Shown piece after piece: positions 8,350 to 17,799 of a DNA stretch of 22,839 nucleotides. Within the stretch, counting starts at the first letter, position 1, and every line of letters starts with the position of its first letter. A program made the position numbers and the translations under genes. This DNA is from a virus. Location of the stretch: positions 1 through 22,839 of IMG/VR virus record IMGVR_UViG_3300027151_000046. One strand, given 5' to 3'. The notes beneath the pieces are model-generated. The model searched no databases. It was not told the origin of the DNA and saw only the letters and a program-made list of their open reading frames with translations.

Positions 8350-10250
8350 ACCCAAGTCACCTCATATCCACTCCATGAATTAATTATGTTTTGAGCAGCA
8401 GCGTAATGTGTTTCTACTTTAGTATTTAATGCCCCTCTAGTTTTAATTCTGTATTTACCACTTGGTGCGAGGGCGCCGCCTTGAATAGCTAATCCTAAAT
8501 ACTTATTGTTATCTGTCTTGCTTGTTAAGTCAACAAATTGTTTTGTTCCATTAAGATCAACATACTCAAACTGAACTGCGTCGTATTCAATAATCTCAGA
8601 ACCAATTGCTAAATATCCTGAATAATTATAAAGCGTTAGTCCCAGCTCTTGTGGGTTTACCACCGAAGGAGATAAATTAATATATCCTCCTGTTCCAGTC
8701 GTTGACAATAAGTCATTATTTAATGCCATAGCTCCTAGAAAATATGGCTCTGACTTCCATATGTCCTGTGCACTTTGAACATAGTTTGATGTTGATACGC
8801 TATTCCAAAATACCTTGACTTGGTTTGCTGAAGGCAAATCATTTTTATTAAAGCTTAATATATTAGAAAGATCTGATCCAGAGTTTTCGCTTCTAAATGA
8901 CCAATTCGTTGTTCTTGTTGAATCAAATATCCAATTTCTACTATAGAACTGCAGTACGTTATTATATGAAAACACTGCAGTCATTTGAGTATCACGGCAT
9001 AACTCCTGTAAACAATCCCATACAGTCTTTGTATTATCGCTCCACCAGTAACGTGGAGTAATAATAGAATCATCATTTGTTTTTATATTAATTTTATAAT
9101 TTGTAAATCCTACAGAATCAAGTAGTCTTCTAATAATAGCTGTAATAGAATAGTTCTCGCAAAATAAAGGTGGGGCCATTGTTTCCTGCAAAATCTTTGC
9201 GCCATCTAATGCTGTTAACGAAATATCACCATACTCTGAAAATGACCATGTATCAGCATAAAAAACTCCCTGCAGTATATTGTCATACTTGCCCATTGAA
9301 TCTGTCAAAACTCCACCAGAGTTATATAGTTTGATAAAAGGCTTAATCTCCATTTGCTTATACAAATAAATCTTTGATGGATCTAACGTAAATGTTTTAT
9401 CGTAGCTAATAAGTTTTCTTGTTGCCTCATAGGAAATTAAGCTAACGCTTAAAGAGTTTGCAGAAACTTTTCCAACTGGCATTAAATCTTCAGAACTTGT
9501 AGAAGACTCTTTAGATATATCAAATGATACTAAGTGCTCTGTTGGATTTAAATACCATTTAGGAGACAATTCAATTAATCCTACATATTTACCAGATACT
9601 CCAGATGAAGTTATCTTAACGCTTGTAAGACTTACTGGTGCCGCTGGTGTTGCAGGCTCTGTAGTGCTCCAAGAGGTTCCATTGTAATATATTGTTACTG
9701 TGCCTGCGTCATAATTCTTATTTCCATTGGTTGTAAATGGAACAATTGCAGAACTTGATCCAGTGGCTAACTGAGAACCATTTCCAAAAATAGTCCATGT
9801 GCTGGGGGTGGAATGAGATAGTTCAAACCTAGCAACTATCTTATTGGTTAAAATAGTTTTAGGGTAGGTTATAGCAACATCTATTCCAGTATTTAATGCT
9901 GAAATATAATATTTATATGTGGTGTCTACTCCAGGATAATATATTCTAAAATTTGAAAGATATTCGATAGATCTAGGATTCTTCCAACCGCTATCAACAT
10001 CTCCAGATATGGCATATTTTAATCCAGCGCCTTGTGGTCTAAATGGTTTAATAATAGAATCTACTGGGAATAGCTTTTTAAATGGGGTATATGTTTGACC
10101 AGATGAGTCTGTCTTTGTTATATCCGCCCCAGATACCGTTATATTATCAATCATTGAATTCATATTATATTCAAATATAATAGATGAACCCATAGATACC
10201 GATGTATTTTGTTCTAAGGTGGTTTTAGCAACTGGCTCTAAAGGATACAT
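8346..10250 (-). CDS. Tail hub / minor tail protein (baseplate hub-like)
   Basis: 634 residues. The N-terminal 230 residues are beta-rich, with a domain holding IYYNGTSWSTTEPATPAAP. The central part carries features of tail-tip hub proteins: GDISLTALDGAKILQETM (about 342), then ENYSITAIIRRLLDSVGF (about 365) and WDCLQELCRDTQMTAVFSY (about 407), a helix-strand arrangement that usually precedes a binding interface. The C-terminal part is beta-rich and ends GYEVTWV. The start follows the distal-tail-like gene by a TAATG overlap with GAGGT upstream, and the stop overlaps the next start as ATGA. It lies in the position of the lambda gpJ or Tal-type hub. No peptidase or lysozyme motif is visible. 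Confidence 0.68.
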   Translation of the reverse strand: MYPLEPVAKTTLEQNTSVSMGSSIIFEYNMNSMIDNITVSGADITKTDSSGQTYTPFKKLFPVDSIIKPFRPQGAGLKYAISGDVDSGWKNPRSIEYLSNFRIYYPGVDTTYKYYISALNTGIDVAITYPKTILTNKIVARFELSHSTPSTWTIFGNGSQLATGSSSAIVPFTTNGNKNYDAGTVTIYYNGTSWSTTEPATPAAPVSLTSVKITSSGVSGKYVGLIELSPKWYLNPTEHLVSFDISKESSTSSEDLMPVGKVSANSLSVSLISYEATRKLISYDKTFTLDPSKIYLYKQMEIKPFIKLYNSGGVLTDSMGKYDNILQGVFYADTWSFSEYGDISLTALDGAKILQETMAPPLFCENYSITAIIRRLLDSVGFTNYKINIKTNDDSIITPRYWWSDNTKTVWDCLQELCRDTQMTAVFSYNNVLQFYSRNWIFDSTRTTNWSFRSENSGSDLSNILSFNKNDLPSANQVKVFWNSVSTSNYVQSAQDIWKSEPYFLGAMALNNDLLSTTGTGGYINLSPSVVNPQELGLTLYNYSGYLAIGSEIIEYDAVQFEYVDLNGTKQFVDLTSKTDNNKYLGLAIQGGALAPSGKYRIKTRGALNTKVETHYAAAQNIINSWSGYEVTWV

Positions 10251-10720
10251 TAGACCTCATCCAGTGATAGGGACACGTTCCAATGTGGCTGTAAACCTCT
10301 TTTAACAACCGTAAAATTACATGACGAGATAACCACAGTATAGGCCTCAAAACCCGTTGTAGACTGGTCTGAGCCTGTTTTAGCTAGGTTTACCCTTATG
10401 TTAAAGCTTTGCTTTCCTTCGTCGCTATAATAAAAAGATCTAATATCTTCTGCGCCCCACCCACCGTCTACGGTTAAAGTCCTGTATGATGGAAGCATAT
10501 CCCAAGAGAGTTGAAATTTTCTTTTATCTGCAATATGGGTTTTTCTTAATGTTCCATTAGATGTTCTGACAACCTTTTCAATTCTTTCGGTACCAAGCTC
10601 AAGAGCGCTTCTATTATGCTCAGTTACTTTATTCCAGGTTTTGGTTGTGCCAGCTGGTGTGGCTAAAAGGTCTTTAGCTTCAATATAAAGAATGGAGCCT
10701 CTAGGCAAAAACATTGACAT
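10250..10720 (-). CDS. Small tail protein following the tape measure (distal-tail-like)
   Basis: 156 residues, beginning MSMFLPRGSILYIEAKDLL. It has alternating beta-strand character and conserved-looking segments KRKFQLSWDMLPSYRTLTVD, EDIRSFYYSDEGKQSFNIRV and VKRGLQPHWNVSLSLDEV. The strand pattern and length suit a tail-tube-like or distal tail protein that links the tube to the tip. The ATG overlaps the tape measure stop as TAATG and has a strong GGAGGT site 9 nt upstream, so it may also be translated independently. In siphoviruses the gene directly after the tape measure is usually the distal tail protein. The assignment rests mainly on that position, and the protein is short for that family. 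Confidence 0.62.
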   Translation of the reverse strand: MSMFLPRGSILYIEAKDLLATPAGTTKTWNKVTEHNRSALELGTERIEKVVRTSNGTLRKTHIADKRKFQLSWDMLPSYRTLTVDGGWGAEDIRSFYYSDEGKQSFNIRVNLAKTGSDQSTTGFEAYTVVISSCNFTVVKRGLQPHWNVSLSLDEV

Positions 10721-13700
10721 TAGTAATTACCTCCAAAAGTTCTAACTCTTCCTTCTTTAGCGTTAATCAAAGCCAACTCAGACTTGAACCTTCTCATTAT
10801 ATCATCTGCGGTCACGTTTGTCCCGTTTAGATCTATATCTATATTATAAACAATATTACTACTTGAGGAATTGCCCATGCCAGATATATTTCCAATTGTG
10901 CCGCTTGGAATATTATAGCTTGCGCCTAAAATATTGTTTGGAATTATTTGGCCACCAGATGAAGGCACGAACAACTCTGGTCCACGCTCACCAACTAGAT
11001 ATGGCTGAGAGCCAGTCATACCAGTTATTCCGTTTGATGCACGTTTTACATATCCGCCCATAGCTTTTCTTGGAGTAACTCTTGAAGCGCCTGAGTCAAG
11101 CAGTCCGCTTCCAGTAACTCTATATTTAATTCCTAAAAATTCAAAGGTATCATTTTCCTTTAAGCCATACGCCATAATAATATCTCTACGTATTTGATCC
11201 TCTAGATCTCCCTTGCCAGCACCACTTGTTTTAAACTTTTGTGCATCTGGCTTTCCAAGTTTGGTCATTAATGAATTTACATCTTTTGCCTCTAGCGCAA
11301 TATTTTTTTGTCCAGGCTTTCCTGTTGTTCCAGACTTTAAAGCATTATAAACATCAGTAAGCGTTCTGCCATCTTTACCAATAATTTCTTTTGCAAAGTT
11401 TGTAAACTGACCAGCAAGTTTTCCTAACTCTGTCCAGGCTCCACCTTCTGAAATTGTTCCTCCGCCTCTTCTTAAATTAAATGCAGAGTTAGCAGCCTTT
11501 GTCTCAGATGTAATATTTCCCTTAGAATCTTTTACAAGGTAGTCTTCAAATGCTTTTCTTACTGACGCAGAGTCTTTTGCAGCAGATCCTAAATCCTTTA
11601 GCCAGACAAAGAAGTTTCTCTTTACTTCATCCATCATAGCATCTCCAGCTTTTTTATCTACCTTCATCATCTCTTCTGCCTGTGCTCTAAGAACACCTAT
11701 ATCTCCAAGCTTGTCTCCAAGCTTTTTAATAGTTGCTATTTCTGCTCCAATTTTTTCTGCCTGGTTGCCTTTTGTTGTTGCTGTTGTACCCTGGGCATCT
11801 TTTAATGCAGCATCAGCATCTAATTTCTTTTGTAACCTAGCTTCTTCTTTTCTAGCGTTCTCATCAATTCTTGCTTCTGCAGCTTTAATGCTTGCTTCTT
11901 TTTGAATTTGCTGAATTCTAATTTGTGCAGCCGCTGCAGCCTCATTATCTCCACGAGCAATTGCTGATTGTAAATCTAGCTTTGCTTGCTGTAATTCTAG
12001 CTCTGCATTTTCTCTATCAAACGTTTCTCTTAGTGCACGTTTTTTGGCTTCAGCTCTTTCTCTGATAGCTTTAATTTCATCTTGAATAGCTTTAATTGCT
12101 TTCTTAGATAATCCTGCAGTTCCTTCAGCAGCATTTTTTGCAGCCTTGGCTGCCGCTGCCTGCTTCTTGCCTAAATCGTCTAGAACTGTTGCAGTTTCGC
12201 TTAGATTGTTTGCAGTATCTGTTGATGTTAATGCAGCATCAGCTGCATCATTTAATCCTTGTGTAAACTTTGCAAGTAGCTCTGCTTGCTCTGATGATAT
12301 CTTAGATAGATCAATTCTAACATTTGCAAGCATCAGTCTCCACTTAGCATACATTCCACCAATTGTATCTGCTGAGTTTAGTATATATGCAAACTCTGGT
12401 CTTTGTTGTTTTAATACTGCCAATGCCTGTGCGCCTAATTGCTTATTCTTTACTCCAGAGTCAGCAATATTTTTCATTTGAATAGAAATTGCCATAGCTT
12501 CATCTATTGTCTGTCCAGTAGCATCCTTAGTTCCGATCAAAGATTTGACTGCGGAATCTAGAGAAGATATTACTGTATCAACATTTGAAGCAAATGCACC
12601 TGGATCTATTGTATATATATCATCAACACTCTTAGCAAAGTTCTTCATAATGAAGCTTGCTGCAGATCCTTGATCTGTTACCTTTGTAAATATAGAATCT
12701 GTTATCGCTCTAACGCCTTGTCCAGCCTTATTAGAAGATTCAATTAGAGCATATATAAGATTAGTTGCGTCTTCAACGCTTCTTCCGCTTGCAACCATTT
12801 GAGCCTTTAGGTTAGCTGCTAATTCATTTACCTTACTAGAATCAATGCTATTAAATGTAGCAAGTATCTCTGGCATGTCTGTTTTTACACGCTGCTTTAA
12901 TTCTTTCAATTCTTTAATAGTTAAAGTAAGACCGCTAACACCAGATGACTGATAGTTTTCATAAGCAGACTTTGCTTGATCTGCTAAAAGCTTTTGCTCT
13001 TCTTTAAGAGCTTTAACTCTATCAGTAAGTGTTACATATTTAATTCCAAGCTCTTTGGCACCCTTATCAGTTATTCCAAACGTGTTTGTTTGCTCACGTC
13101 TAGTTTCTTCAATTTCTTTACGCCATGCTTTGAATCCAGCAATTAGTCCAGCGACTGCGACAGTTCCTGCTAAAAGTAAAGGATTTGCTACAGCAAATGC
13201 TCTCATGGCAGCTACTGCTCCCTTTATTCCATTAGTTAGTCCCCTCATAGCAGTTGAAAATATTTTAGTTCCGCCTGTTAGTTTTGGAAGTATTCCTAGC
13301 ATTGGCATAAACTGCATAGCCATACCAAGGTTTGACATTACTGATCCTGCAGTTCCTCCGACTGCCCCGCCAGCCATCTGTAATCCGAGACCGCCAACAA
13401 AAGATCCCATTCCGCCCATACCAGCAGATTTTTTAACTGGCTCATCTGTTCCTTCTTGTAAATATCTTACACCTGGAACCATTCCACCGTTTGCAAATCT
13501 AAGACCTCCGCCTCTTCTTAAAGAAGCCAACCTTCTTGTTATTTGACCAATTGAGCCCCACATCTTTGAACCTAGATGACCTTTTTGTGCACCAAACATT
13601 TTAGTTAAAGTCATTTTGTTTGCTCTAGGGTTTGTAGTTGTACCAGTAGGAATATGTGTAAGTGAATCTCCTGACATTGAATATTGCGGACTATCTAACA

Positions 13701-16700
13701 ATTCCTGTGCTGTCATTAAATGAGCTTCATTTTGTCTACCGCTAAATCCACTTGATGTTCCTAGCAAGGCTCTCATTATATTTCCTATAAAACCTGTGCC
13801 ACCCTTACCACCAACACGTCTTGAGCCCATTAATGCTGTTTCTTGGAAGAAGTTTATTTTAGATCCAGTAGATGGATCAACTCTAAATAATTGTGCAGCA
13901 TGTCTTTTTAAAAGATTTTCTTGAATTAGCTCTAGCTCTTGTTTTGTTACAACTCTATTGCCGTATGATGCAAGCCTTTGTCTTAATGCCTTTTCATAAT
14001 TATTTAAATGGAAACGTAGTTTATTTTGATCATACCCTAATCTCTTTCCAGCATCATATAAAAGTGATACTGGTGGAAGTCCTGCCGACCTTAATCCCTT
14101 ATAGTCTGCAGCAATATTTCTTCCACTTAAAGCCATAGGAGCATTTCCGCCAACTCCTCTTCCTTCTAGACCCTGATTTAAAGCAGATGACTGCCAAAGC
14201 ATCTGTGCAGATAAATGTTCTGGTCCACCTTCATTGATTGCTTGAAGTATAGGTAATGTTTCTGGAGTAACTGAAGAAGCACGTATAACAAACTCTCCTT
14301 CAGATAGCCAGGCTGGAATTGTATCGGAACCTCTTGGGCTTCCTGGATGGGAGCCCATCTCACCTCCAGTAACCTTATAAACAGGTCCACCAGCATTCAT
14401 TCTTCTAGGAACAGTTGTTTCAATATTATATCCAGCGCCTGAAGTTCTTACTCCAAGTGCTCCTGCTACTCTATTAATAAAGTCTCTTGTCTTACCCTTT
14501 TTAAATAACTCTCTCATATTAGACTTACCAGTGGCATCAACTACTGGCTGATTTAGTGTAGGAACCATAGTAGGGTTAATTGTTCTACCCATTGAAGTTG
14601 CCTGTGCACCAACTGCAGACGTAATCATTCTTTCTGTTTCTAAATTAAGAGCAATAATTTTTGCTTTTGCTGCTTCTACTGTCATTTTGCCTGCACGAAG
14701 TTCTGCAACAATTAACGCAGATTCTCTAGCAGCATTATCTGTAAGCTTAGATACAACTGGAAGAATGTCATCAAACTGCATCATAAATTCTTTACTTACT
14801 GTGCCAGTAGCAACTATCTGCTTCTTTAATGCTTCAATCTCTGCCTTAGATTGCATTCCAAGCGTTGCCATCATAGCATGCCATCTTGCTGCTTCTCCTG
14901 AAACTATTCCAGTTGAAACTCCGCCAACAGTTGTTAATCCAGGAACATTTGGCAAAGCATCGTTCATGTATATCTGAGGGTTTTGTCCAATCTTCTGGTT
15001 TACCATTCCAGATCCTGGAACCATTCCAAACATAGTTTGTGCAAGTCTTTCTTGCTCTGTCATTCCAGATCGTGGAACCATGTGTGAGCTTGCTCTTGTT
15101 CCCATTGGACCCGCTAACGGATGTTGTGGATTTACAACTCTTCCGCCGCCTGCGGCCATAACTAAGTTTCCAGCCATGGTTGATACTGCTGGATTTACAC
15201 TAAGTGCTCCTGATTTTGCTTTTGCTTCTAATACTGAAAACTCATCAATTAAGTTTCCCAATGCTTGCTTTAATACTGCTGCTGCTTTTGCATCGCTATA
15301 AAATGATTGCTCAACTAATCTTCCAGCTTTTTCAGCTGCCAACATTTCTGGAGTTAGATATTTCCATCCTTCTCCACCCTTAAAGAATGCCTTCATGTGG
15401 AAGACACCCTTCATTATGTATCCAAAGAAGTTAGCGAGTACACCAGTGATCATAATTAGAGGACCAGCAATTGCTGTGATTCCGCCTAGCAATCCTAAAA
15501 CTTGTTTAATTGGGCCAGGAAGATTACTTGCAAATTGCACTACCTTGTCAATTATTTGAATAAGAGACGTATTAATAGTCAGGAACTGTTCTCCAACACC
15601 CATCAGAGATGCCTTCAAACTTTCTAGCGCTCTACGATATTTACCTGAAGCAGATTCTGTAACAGCCGTTAATTCTCGACCAGCTACTGCAGCTAAATCT
15701 TCTGATGAAGCCTTCATAAGATCAAGCACCTGTAGTGTCTGGCTTCCTTGTCTTCCAAGATTCTCAAACAAAGCATTTAGTCTTGAGAACTGGAATTTAC
15801 CAAATAGCTGCTCGATTGCCTGTTGCTTCTTTAGAGGATCTAGAGCATCTAGTGATGCTTGAAGAGCCATTAATGTACCTGTAAGGTTTCCAGCGTTATT
15901 ATTTACAATACCTAAAAGGTCTATGCCAAGTGCTTTAAATTTATCTACAGCAACATCTGTTGGGTTAATCAAAGATGCAAGTGCTGATTTTAGAGCGTTT
16001 GCTCCTTCTGATGCATTAATACCACCTTCACGCATAGCAGTTAGATAGAGAGCTAAGTCTTGTACGCTTCCACCCAATCCTTGAATTACTGGACCAGCTT
16101 TTGGAATAGCTTCTACTAAGTCATTAAGAGTTGTTGATGTTTGGTTTTCAACTGCGTTAAGGAAGTTAATTGATTGAGAAAGCTCATCTGTATTTTGTTT
16201 AAACGCTGATTGAATTGCTAGAGTTGCCTTCATTGCTTCTTGTCGATCTACTTCACCAAGAACTGCAAGTCTTGTTGTTTCCTTAATAGACCCTAGAAGC
16301 TCGTCTCCAGTTTTTCCTGTTGCCGCAATATCCGCAGCTAGACCAATTGTTTCCTTAAAACTAACACCCATTGCTGCTGAAATCTCTTTAGCAGTTTGAG
16401 TAACTTCTGATCTAACCTTACCAAGTTCTTGTGCCGATGTTCCAGCAACATCTCCATATACCTTTGTTAGACGGACTAGTTCTTCGTCTGCTGCTCTAAA
16501 TGCATCTGCTGCTGCTTTACCAAATGCCATAAGCGGAACAGTTAATCCTACTGTTAGCTGACGACCAGCCCACTGAGTATTTTTACCCCAGTTAATAAGT
16601 TGTCCAGCACCATCCTGGATAACCTTATTCATAATCTGCAATTCTTGTCTTGCAATTGCAGTCTTATTCTTTACTTCATCGAGACCTCTTGGAACATGCA

Positions 16701-17112
16701 CATTGAACTGCATTAGTCCCTGAGCGTTTCTGCCTAGTGGTTGTAGTACTGAATTTTGTAATGCTACTTGCTGCTTAGCAAGGTCTCTTATGAGTCCGCC
16801 AGATGTTCTTGCGTGATCTCTAAATGTATTAAAGTATTGATTTAGCTTTAGTTTTCCACCGTCAAGATTTTTACCAAATTTTTCTACATCTGATTGTAGG
16901 CTTACAAAGTGTGTTGAGAACTGGCCTGTACTTCTTAGGGTGTCAGAAAAAGACCTATTCATTACAGCAATTTGGTTTGCCAACATCTTGTTAGAGTTAG
17001 CTAATTGCTCTTGTAATTTAGATAGGCTGGCAGTAACCCTATGCACATCGGCAATAAGGGCTGAGAAGTCGGCATTAGCGACTATGCGGGTACTGATTGT
17101 TTCGTCAGCCAT
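10720..17112 (-). CDS. Tape measure protein, TP901 type, unusually long
   Basis: 2130 residues. The N-terminal 150 are predicted coiled coil. Residues about 165-540 match the TP901-type tape measure core (AGRQLTVGLTVPLMAFGKAA, LAADIAATGKTGDELLGSI, MREGGINASEGANALKSAL, then the membrane-like GLLGGITAIAGPLIMITGVL at about 541). At about 924-938 is GSDTIPAWLSEGEFVIRAS. A second hydrophobic segment (LLLAGTVAVAGLIAG) lies near 1310, and an Ala/Glu/Lys/Arg-rich coiled coil at about 1670-1770. The C-terminus has YLVGERGPELFVPSSGGQII near 2040. The protein sets tail length; at the usual 0.15 nm per residue it predicts a tail of roughly 320 nm. A strong AAGGAG lies upstream, inside the end of the chaperone extension, with a 10-nt gap between the genes. 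Confidence 0.95.
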   Translation of the reverse strand: MADETISTRIVANADFSALIADVHRVTASLSKLQEQLANSNKMLANQIAVMNRSFSDTLRSTGQFSTHFVSLQSDVEKFGKNLDGGKLKLNQYFNTFRDHARTSGGLIRDLAKQQVALQNSVLQPLGRNAQGLMQFNVHVPRGLDEVKNKTAIARQELQIMNKVIQDGAGQLINWGKNTQWAGRQLTVGLTVPLMAFGKAAADAFRAADEELVRLTKVYGDVAGTSAQELGKVRSEVTQTAKEISAAMGVSFKETIGLAADIAATGKTGDELLGSIKETTRLAVLGEVDRQEAMKATLAIQSAFKQNTDELSQSINFLNAVENQTSTTLNDLVEAIPKAGPVIQGLGGSVQDLALYLTAMREGGINASEGANALKSALASLINPTDVAVDKFKALGIDLLGIVNNNAGNLTGTLMALQASLDALDPLKKQQAIEQLFGKFQFSRLNALFENLGRQGSQTLQVLDLMKASSEDLAAVAGRELTAVTESASGKYRRALESLKASLMGVGEQFLTINTSLIQIIDKVVQFASNLPGPIKQVLGLLGGITAIAGPLIMITGVLANFFGYIMKGVFHMKAFFKGGEGWKYLTPEMLAAEKAGRLVEQSFYSDAKAAAVLKQALGNLIDEFSVLEAKAKSGALSVNPAVSTMAGNLVMAAGGGRVVNPQHPLAGPMGTRASSHMVPRSGMTEQERLAQTMFGMVPGSGMVNQKIGQNPQIYMNDALPNVPGLTTVGGVSTGIVSGEAARWHAMMATLGMQSKAEIEALKKQIVATGTVSKEFMMQFDDILPVVSKLTDNAARESALIVAELRAGKMTVEAAKAKIIALNLETERMITSAVGAQATSMGRTINPTMVPTLNQPVVDATGKSNMRELFKKGKTRDFINRVAGALGVRTSGAGYNIETTVPRRMNAGGPVYKVTGGEMGSHPGSPRGSDTIPAWLSEGEFVIRASSVTPETLPILQAINEGGPEHLSAQMLWQSSALNQGLEGRGVGGNAPMALSGRNIAADYKGLRSAGLPPVSLLYDAGKRLGYDQNKLRFHLNNYEKALRQRLASYGNRVVTKQELELIQENLLKRHAAQLFRVDPSTGSKINFFQETALMGSRRVGGKGGTGFIGNIMRALLGTSSGFSGRQNEAHLMTAQELLDSPQYSMSGDSLTHIPTGTTTNPRANKMTLTKMFGAQKGHLGSKMWGSIGQITRRLASLRRGGGLRFANGGMVPGVRYLQEGTDEPVKKSAGMGGMGSFVGGLGLQMAGGAVGGTAGSVMSNLGMAMQFMPMLGILPKLTGGTKIFSTAMRGLTNGIKGAVAAMRAFAVANPLLLAGTVAVAGLIAGFKAWRKEIEETRREQTNTFGITDKGAKELGIKYVTLTDRVKALKEEQKLLADQAKSAYENYQSSGVSGLTLTIKELKELKQRVKTDMPEILATFNSIDSSKVNELAANLKAQMVASGRSVEDATNLIYALIESSNKAGQGVRAITDSIFTKVTDQGSAASFIMKNFAKSVDDIYTIDPGAFASNVDTVISSLDSAVKSLIGTKDATGQTIDEAMAISIQMKNIADSGVKNKQLGAQALAVLKQQRPEFAYILNSADTIGGMYAKWRLMLANVRIDLSKISSEQAELLAKFTQGLNDAADAALTSTDTANNLSETATVLDDLGKKQAAAAKAAKNAAEGTAGLSKKAIKAIQDEIKAIRERAEAKKRALRETFDRENAELELQQAKLDLQSAIARGDNEAAAAAQIRIQQIQKEASIKAAEARIDENARKEEARLQKKLDADAALKDAQGTTATTKGNQAEKIGAEIATIKKLGDKLGDIGVLRAQAEEMMKVDKKAGDAMMDEVKRNFFVWLKDLGSAAKDSASVRKAFEDYLVKDSKGNITSETKAANSAFNLRRGGGTISEGGAWTELGKLAGQFTNFAKEIIGKDGRTLTDVYNALKSGTTGKPGQKNIALEAKDVNSLMTKLGKPDAQKFKTSGAGKGDLEDQIRRDIIMAYGLKENDTFEFLGIKYRVTGSGLLDSGASRVTPRKAMGGYVKRASNGITGMTGSQPYLVGERGPELFVPSSGGQIIPNNILGASYNIPSGTIGNISGMGNSSSSNIVYNIDIDLNGTNVTADDIMRRFKSELALINAKEGRVRTFGGNY

Positions 17113-17122
17113 TTATCTCAAT

Positions 17123-17787
17123 TTACTCCTTAGAGTATCCTAGTCCTTCTCCAATTCCGAATCCAGCTTGAGCTGCGAATCTTCCTTGTAGTGATACAAC
17201 ATCGTTGCTAGTAGCATTTATTCCTGCTGCTCTCAACTGTATGTCTTCAAAACTAGAAGCCTCCTTTTTATCTTCTTCGTATTCACCTATATCTACCCCC
17301 TTTAAAGATGCTTGGAACTTTTTTGCATCGTGTTCCTTTTTCTTCAAAGCCTGGAAAGTATTTATAAGTTCTGGCATTGATAAATTTTCTTCAAGTTCAT
17401 CGTAATTTTTCCAATGTCCTAAAAGAAAAAGTTCTCCTTCTAAAGCGGCTAAGTCTAGTTCTGACCAGCCAGAACCGCTGCCGCTAGTAGGTTTGGGTCG
17501 TCAAGCTTGATTCCTCCGCAAACTTCAAGAATGCGGTTCATTGTTGGAACATCTAGAGCATCTTCAAATGCGTCTCTGTCTGCTACTAAATCTGGTAGCT
17601 GCTTTTCTAATGCAATTGCACATGCGTCTATCAAGATGTTAAGTGTCTCATCTTCTGTTTGAGATTCGCTTGTCTTCTGTATTGCTGTCATGAACTTACG
17701 TAGTTCTTTAATTGATAGTGGCTTTAGCTTTGCTGTCTGCCCGTTCTGTAGTTGAATTTCTTCTACATCATATACTGTTGTTGCCAA
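17123..17787 (-). CDS. Tail assembly chaperone GT, made by -1 programmed frameshift
   Basis: This is the long form of the chaperone: residues 1-99 are read from the G frame, then a -1 shift at C CCA AAC (17491-17497) joins 122 more codons ending at 17123, for 221 residues. After the shift the frame reads PTSGSGSGWSELDLAALEGE, then LFLLGHWKNYDELEENLSM and a C-terminus VVSLQGRFAAQAGFGIGEGL. This is a Gly/Ser hinge followed by the T-type domain, which has no adequate start of its own: the in-frame region is open without a stop back to just upstream of the slip site. GT-type proteins coat or deliver the tape measure during tail assembly and recruit tail tube protein. The gene lies immediately before the tape measure, the usual order. 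Confidence 0.88.
17444..17497 (-). promoter_or_regulatory. -1 ribosomal frameshift signal: slippery heptamer plus nested stem-loop
   Basis: The slippery sequence is CCCAAAC at 17491-17497, read as C CCA AAC in the G frame (X XXY YYZ type). After a 5-nt spacer, AGCGGC (17485-17480) pairs perfectly with GCCGCT (17449-17444). Inside this stem, GTTCTG (17475-17470) pairs with CAGAAC (17463-17458) around a 6-nt loop. The spacing is ideal for a stimulatory structure, and the G stop codon lies inside the structure at 17455-17457. Confidence 0.82.
17455..17787 (-). CDS. Tail assembly chaperone G (short form)
   Basis: 110 residues from a TTG at 17785-17787, ending ...LLAAAVLAGQN. I choose this start because AGGAGG ends 6 nt before it; the upstream in-frame TTG at 17812-17814 would include the SD within the coding sequence. 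The protein (MATTVYDVEEIQLQNGQTAK...) has an N-terminal beta segment followed by helices (IKELRKFMTAIQKTSESQTE; LEKQLPDLVADRDAFEDALD), matching the small acidic helical G-type chaperones. Most ribosomes would terminate at the TAG at 17455-17457, while a minority slip at 17491-17497 to make GT. A terminator and a promoter-leader precede the gene, setting it apart from the highly expressed tube gene. Confidence 0.88.
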   Translation of the reverse strand: MATTVYDVEEIQLQNGQTAKLKPLSIKELRKFMTAIQKTSESQTEDETLNILIDACAIALEKQLPDLVADRDAFEDALDVPTMNRILEVCGGIKLDDPNLLAAAVLAGQN

Positions 17788-17793
17788 TTTAAT

Positions 17794-17799
17794 CCTCCT
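17794..17799 (-). promoter_or_regulatory. Ribosome binding site AGGAGG deciding the TTG start of G
   Basis: A perfect AGGAGG lies 6 nt before the TTG at 17785-17787. It fixes the start of the chaperone gene at this TTG and argues against the TTG at 17814, which is upstream of it. Confidence 0.8.

Noticed and set aside
8353-8355. TTG at 8355 as the start of the second hub gene
   Set aside because: The ATG at 8349 makes a standard ATGA overlap and has GAGGTG at a good distance.
11711-12481. Plus-strand frames opposite the tape measure coiled coil
   Set aside because: Ala/Ser/Phe-rich shadows of Ala/Lys/Glu-rich coding sequence on the minus strand, with no start signals.
13055-13546. 163-residue open frame on the plus strand inside the tape measure gene
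   Set aside because: It lies antisense to a clearly coding frame, is a low-complexity Pro/Ala/Ile-rich translation of the kind produced by complementing a coding sequence, and has no SD or neighbour on that strand.
14178-14396. 72-residue minus-strand frame inside the tape measure gene
   Set aside because: It is in a different frame of an uninterrupted long gene, with no SD and no sign of a frameshift there.
17375-17377. The 84-residue frame starting at the ATG at 17377 as a separate gene
   Set aside because: The frame is open upstream to the slippery site and encodes the conserved start of the T-type domain there; no SD precedes the ATG.
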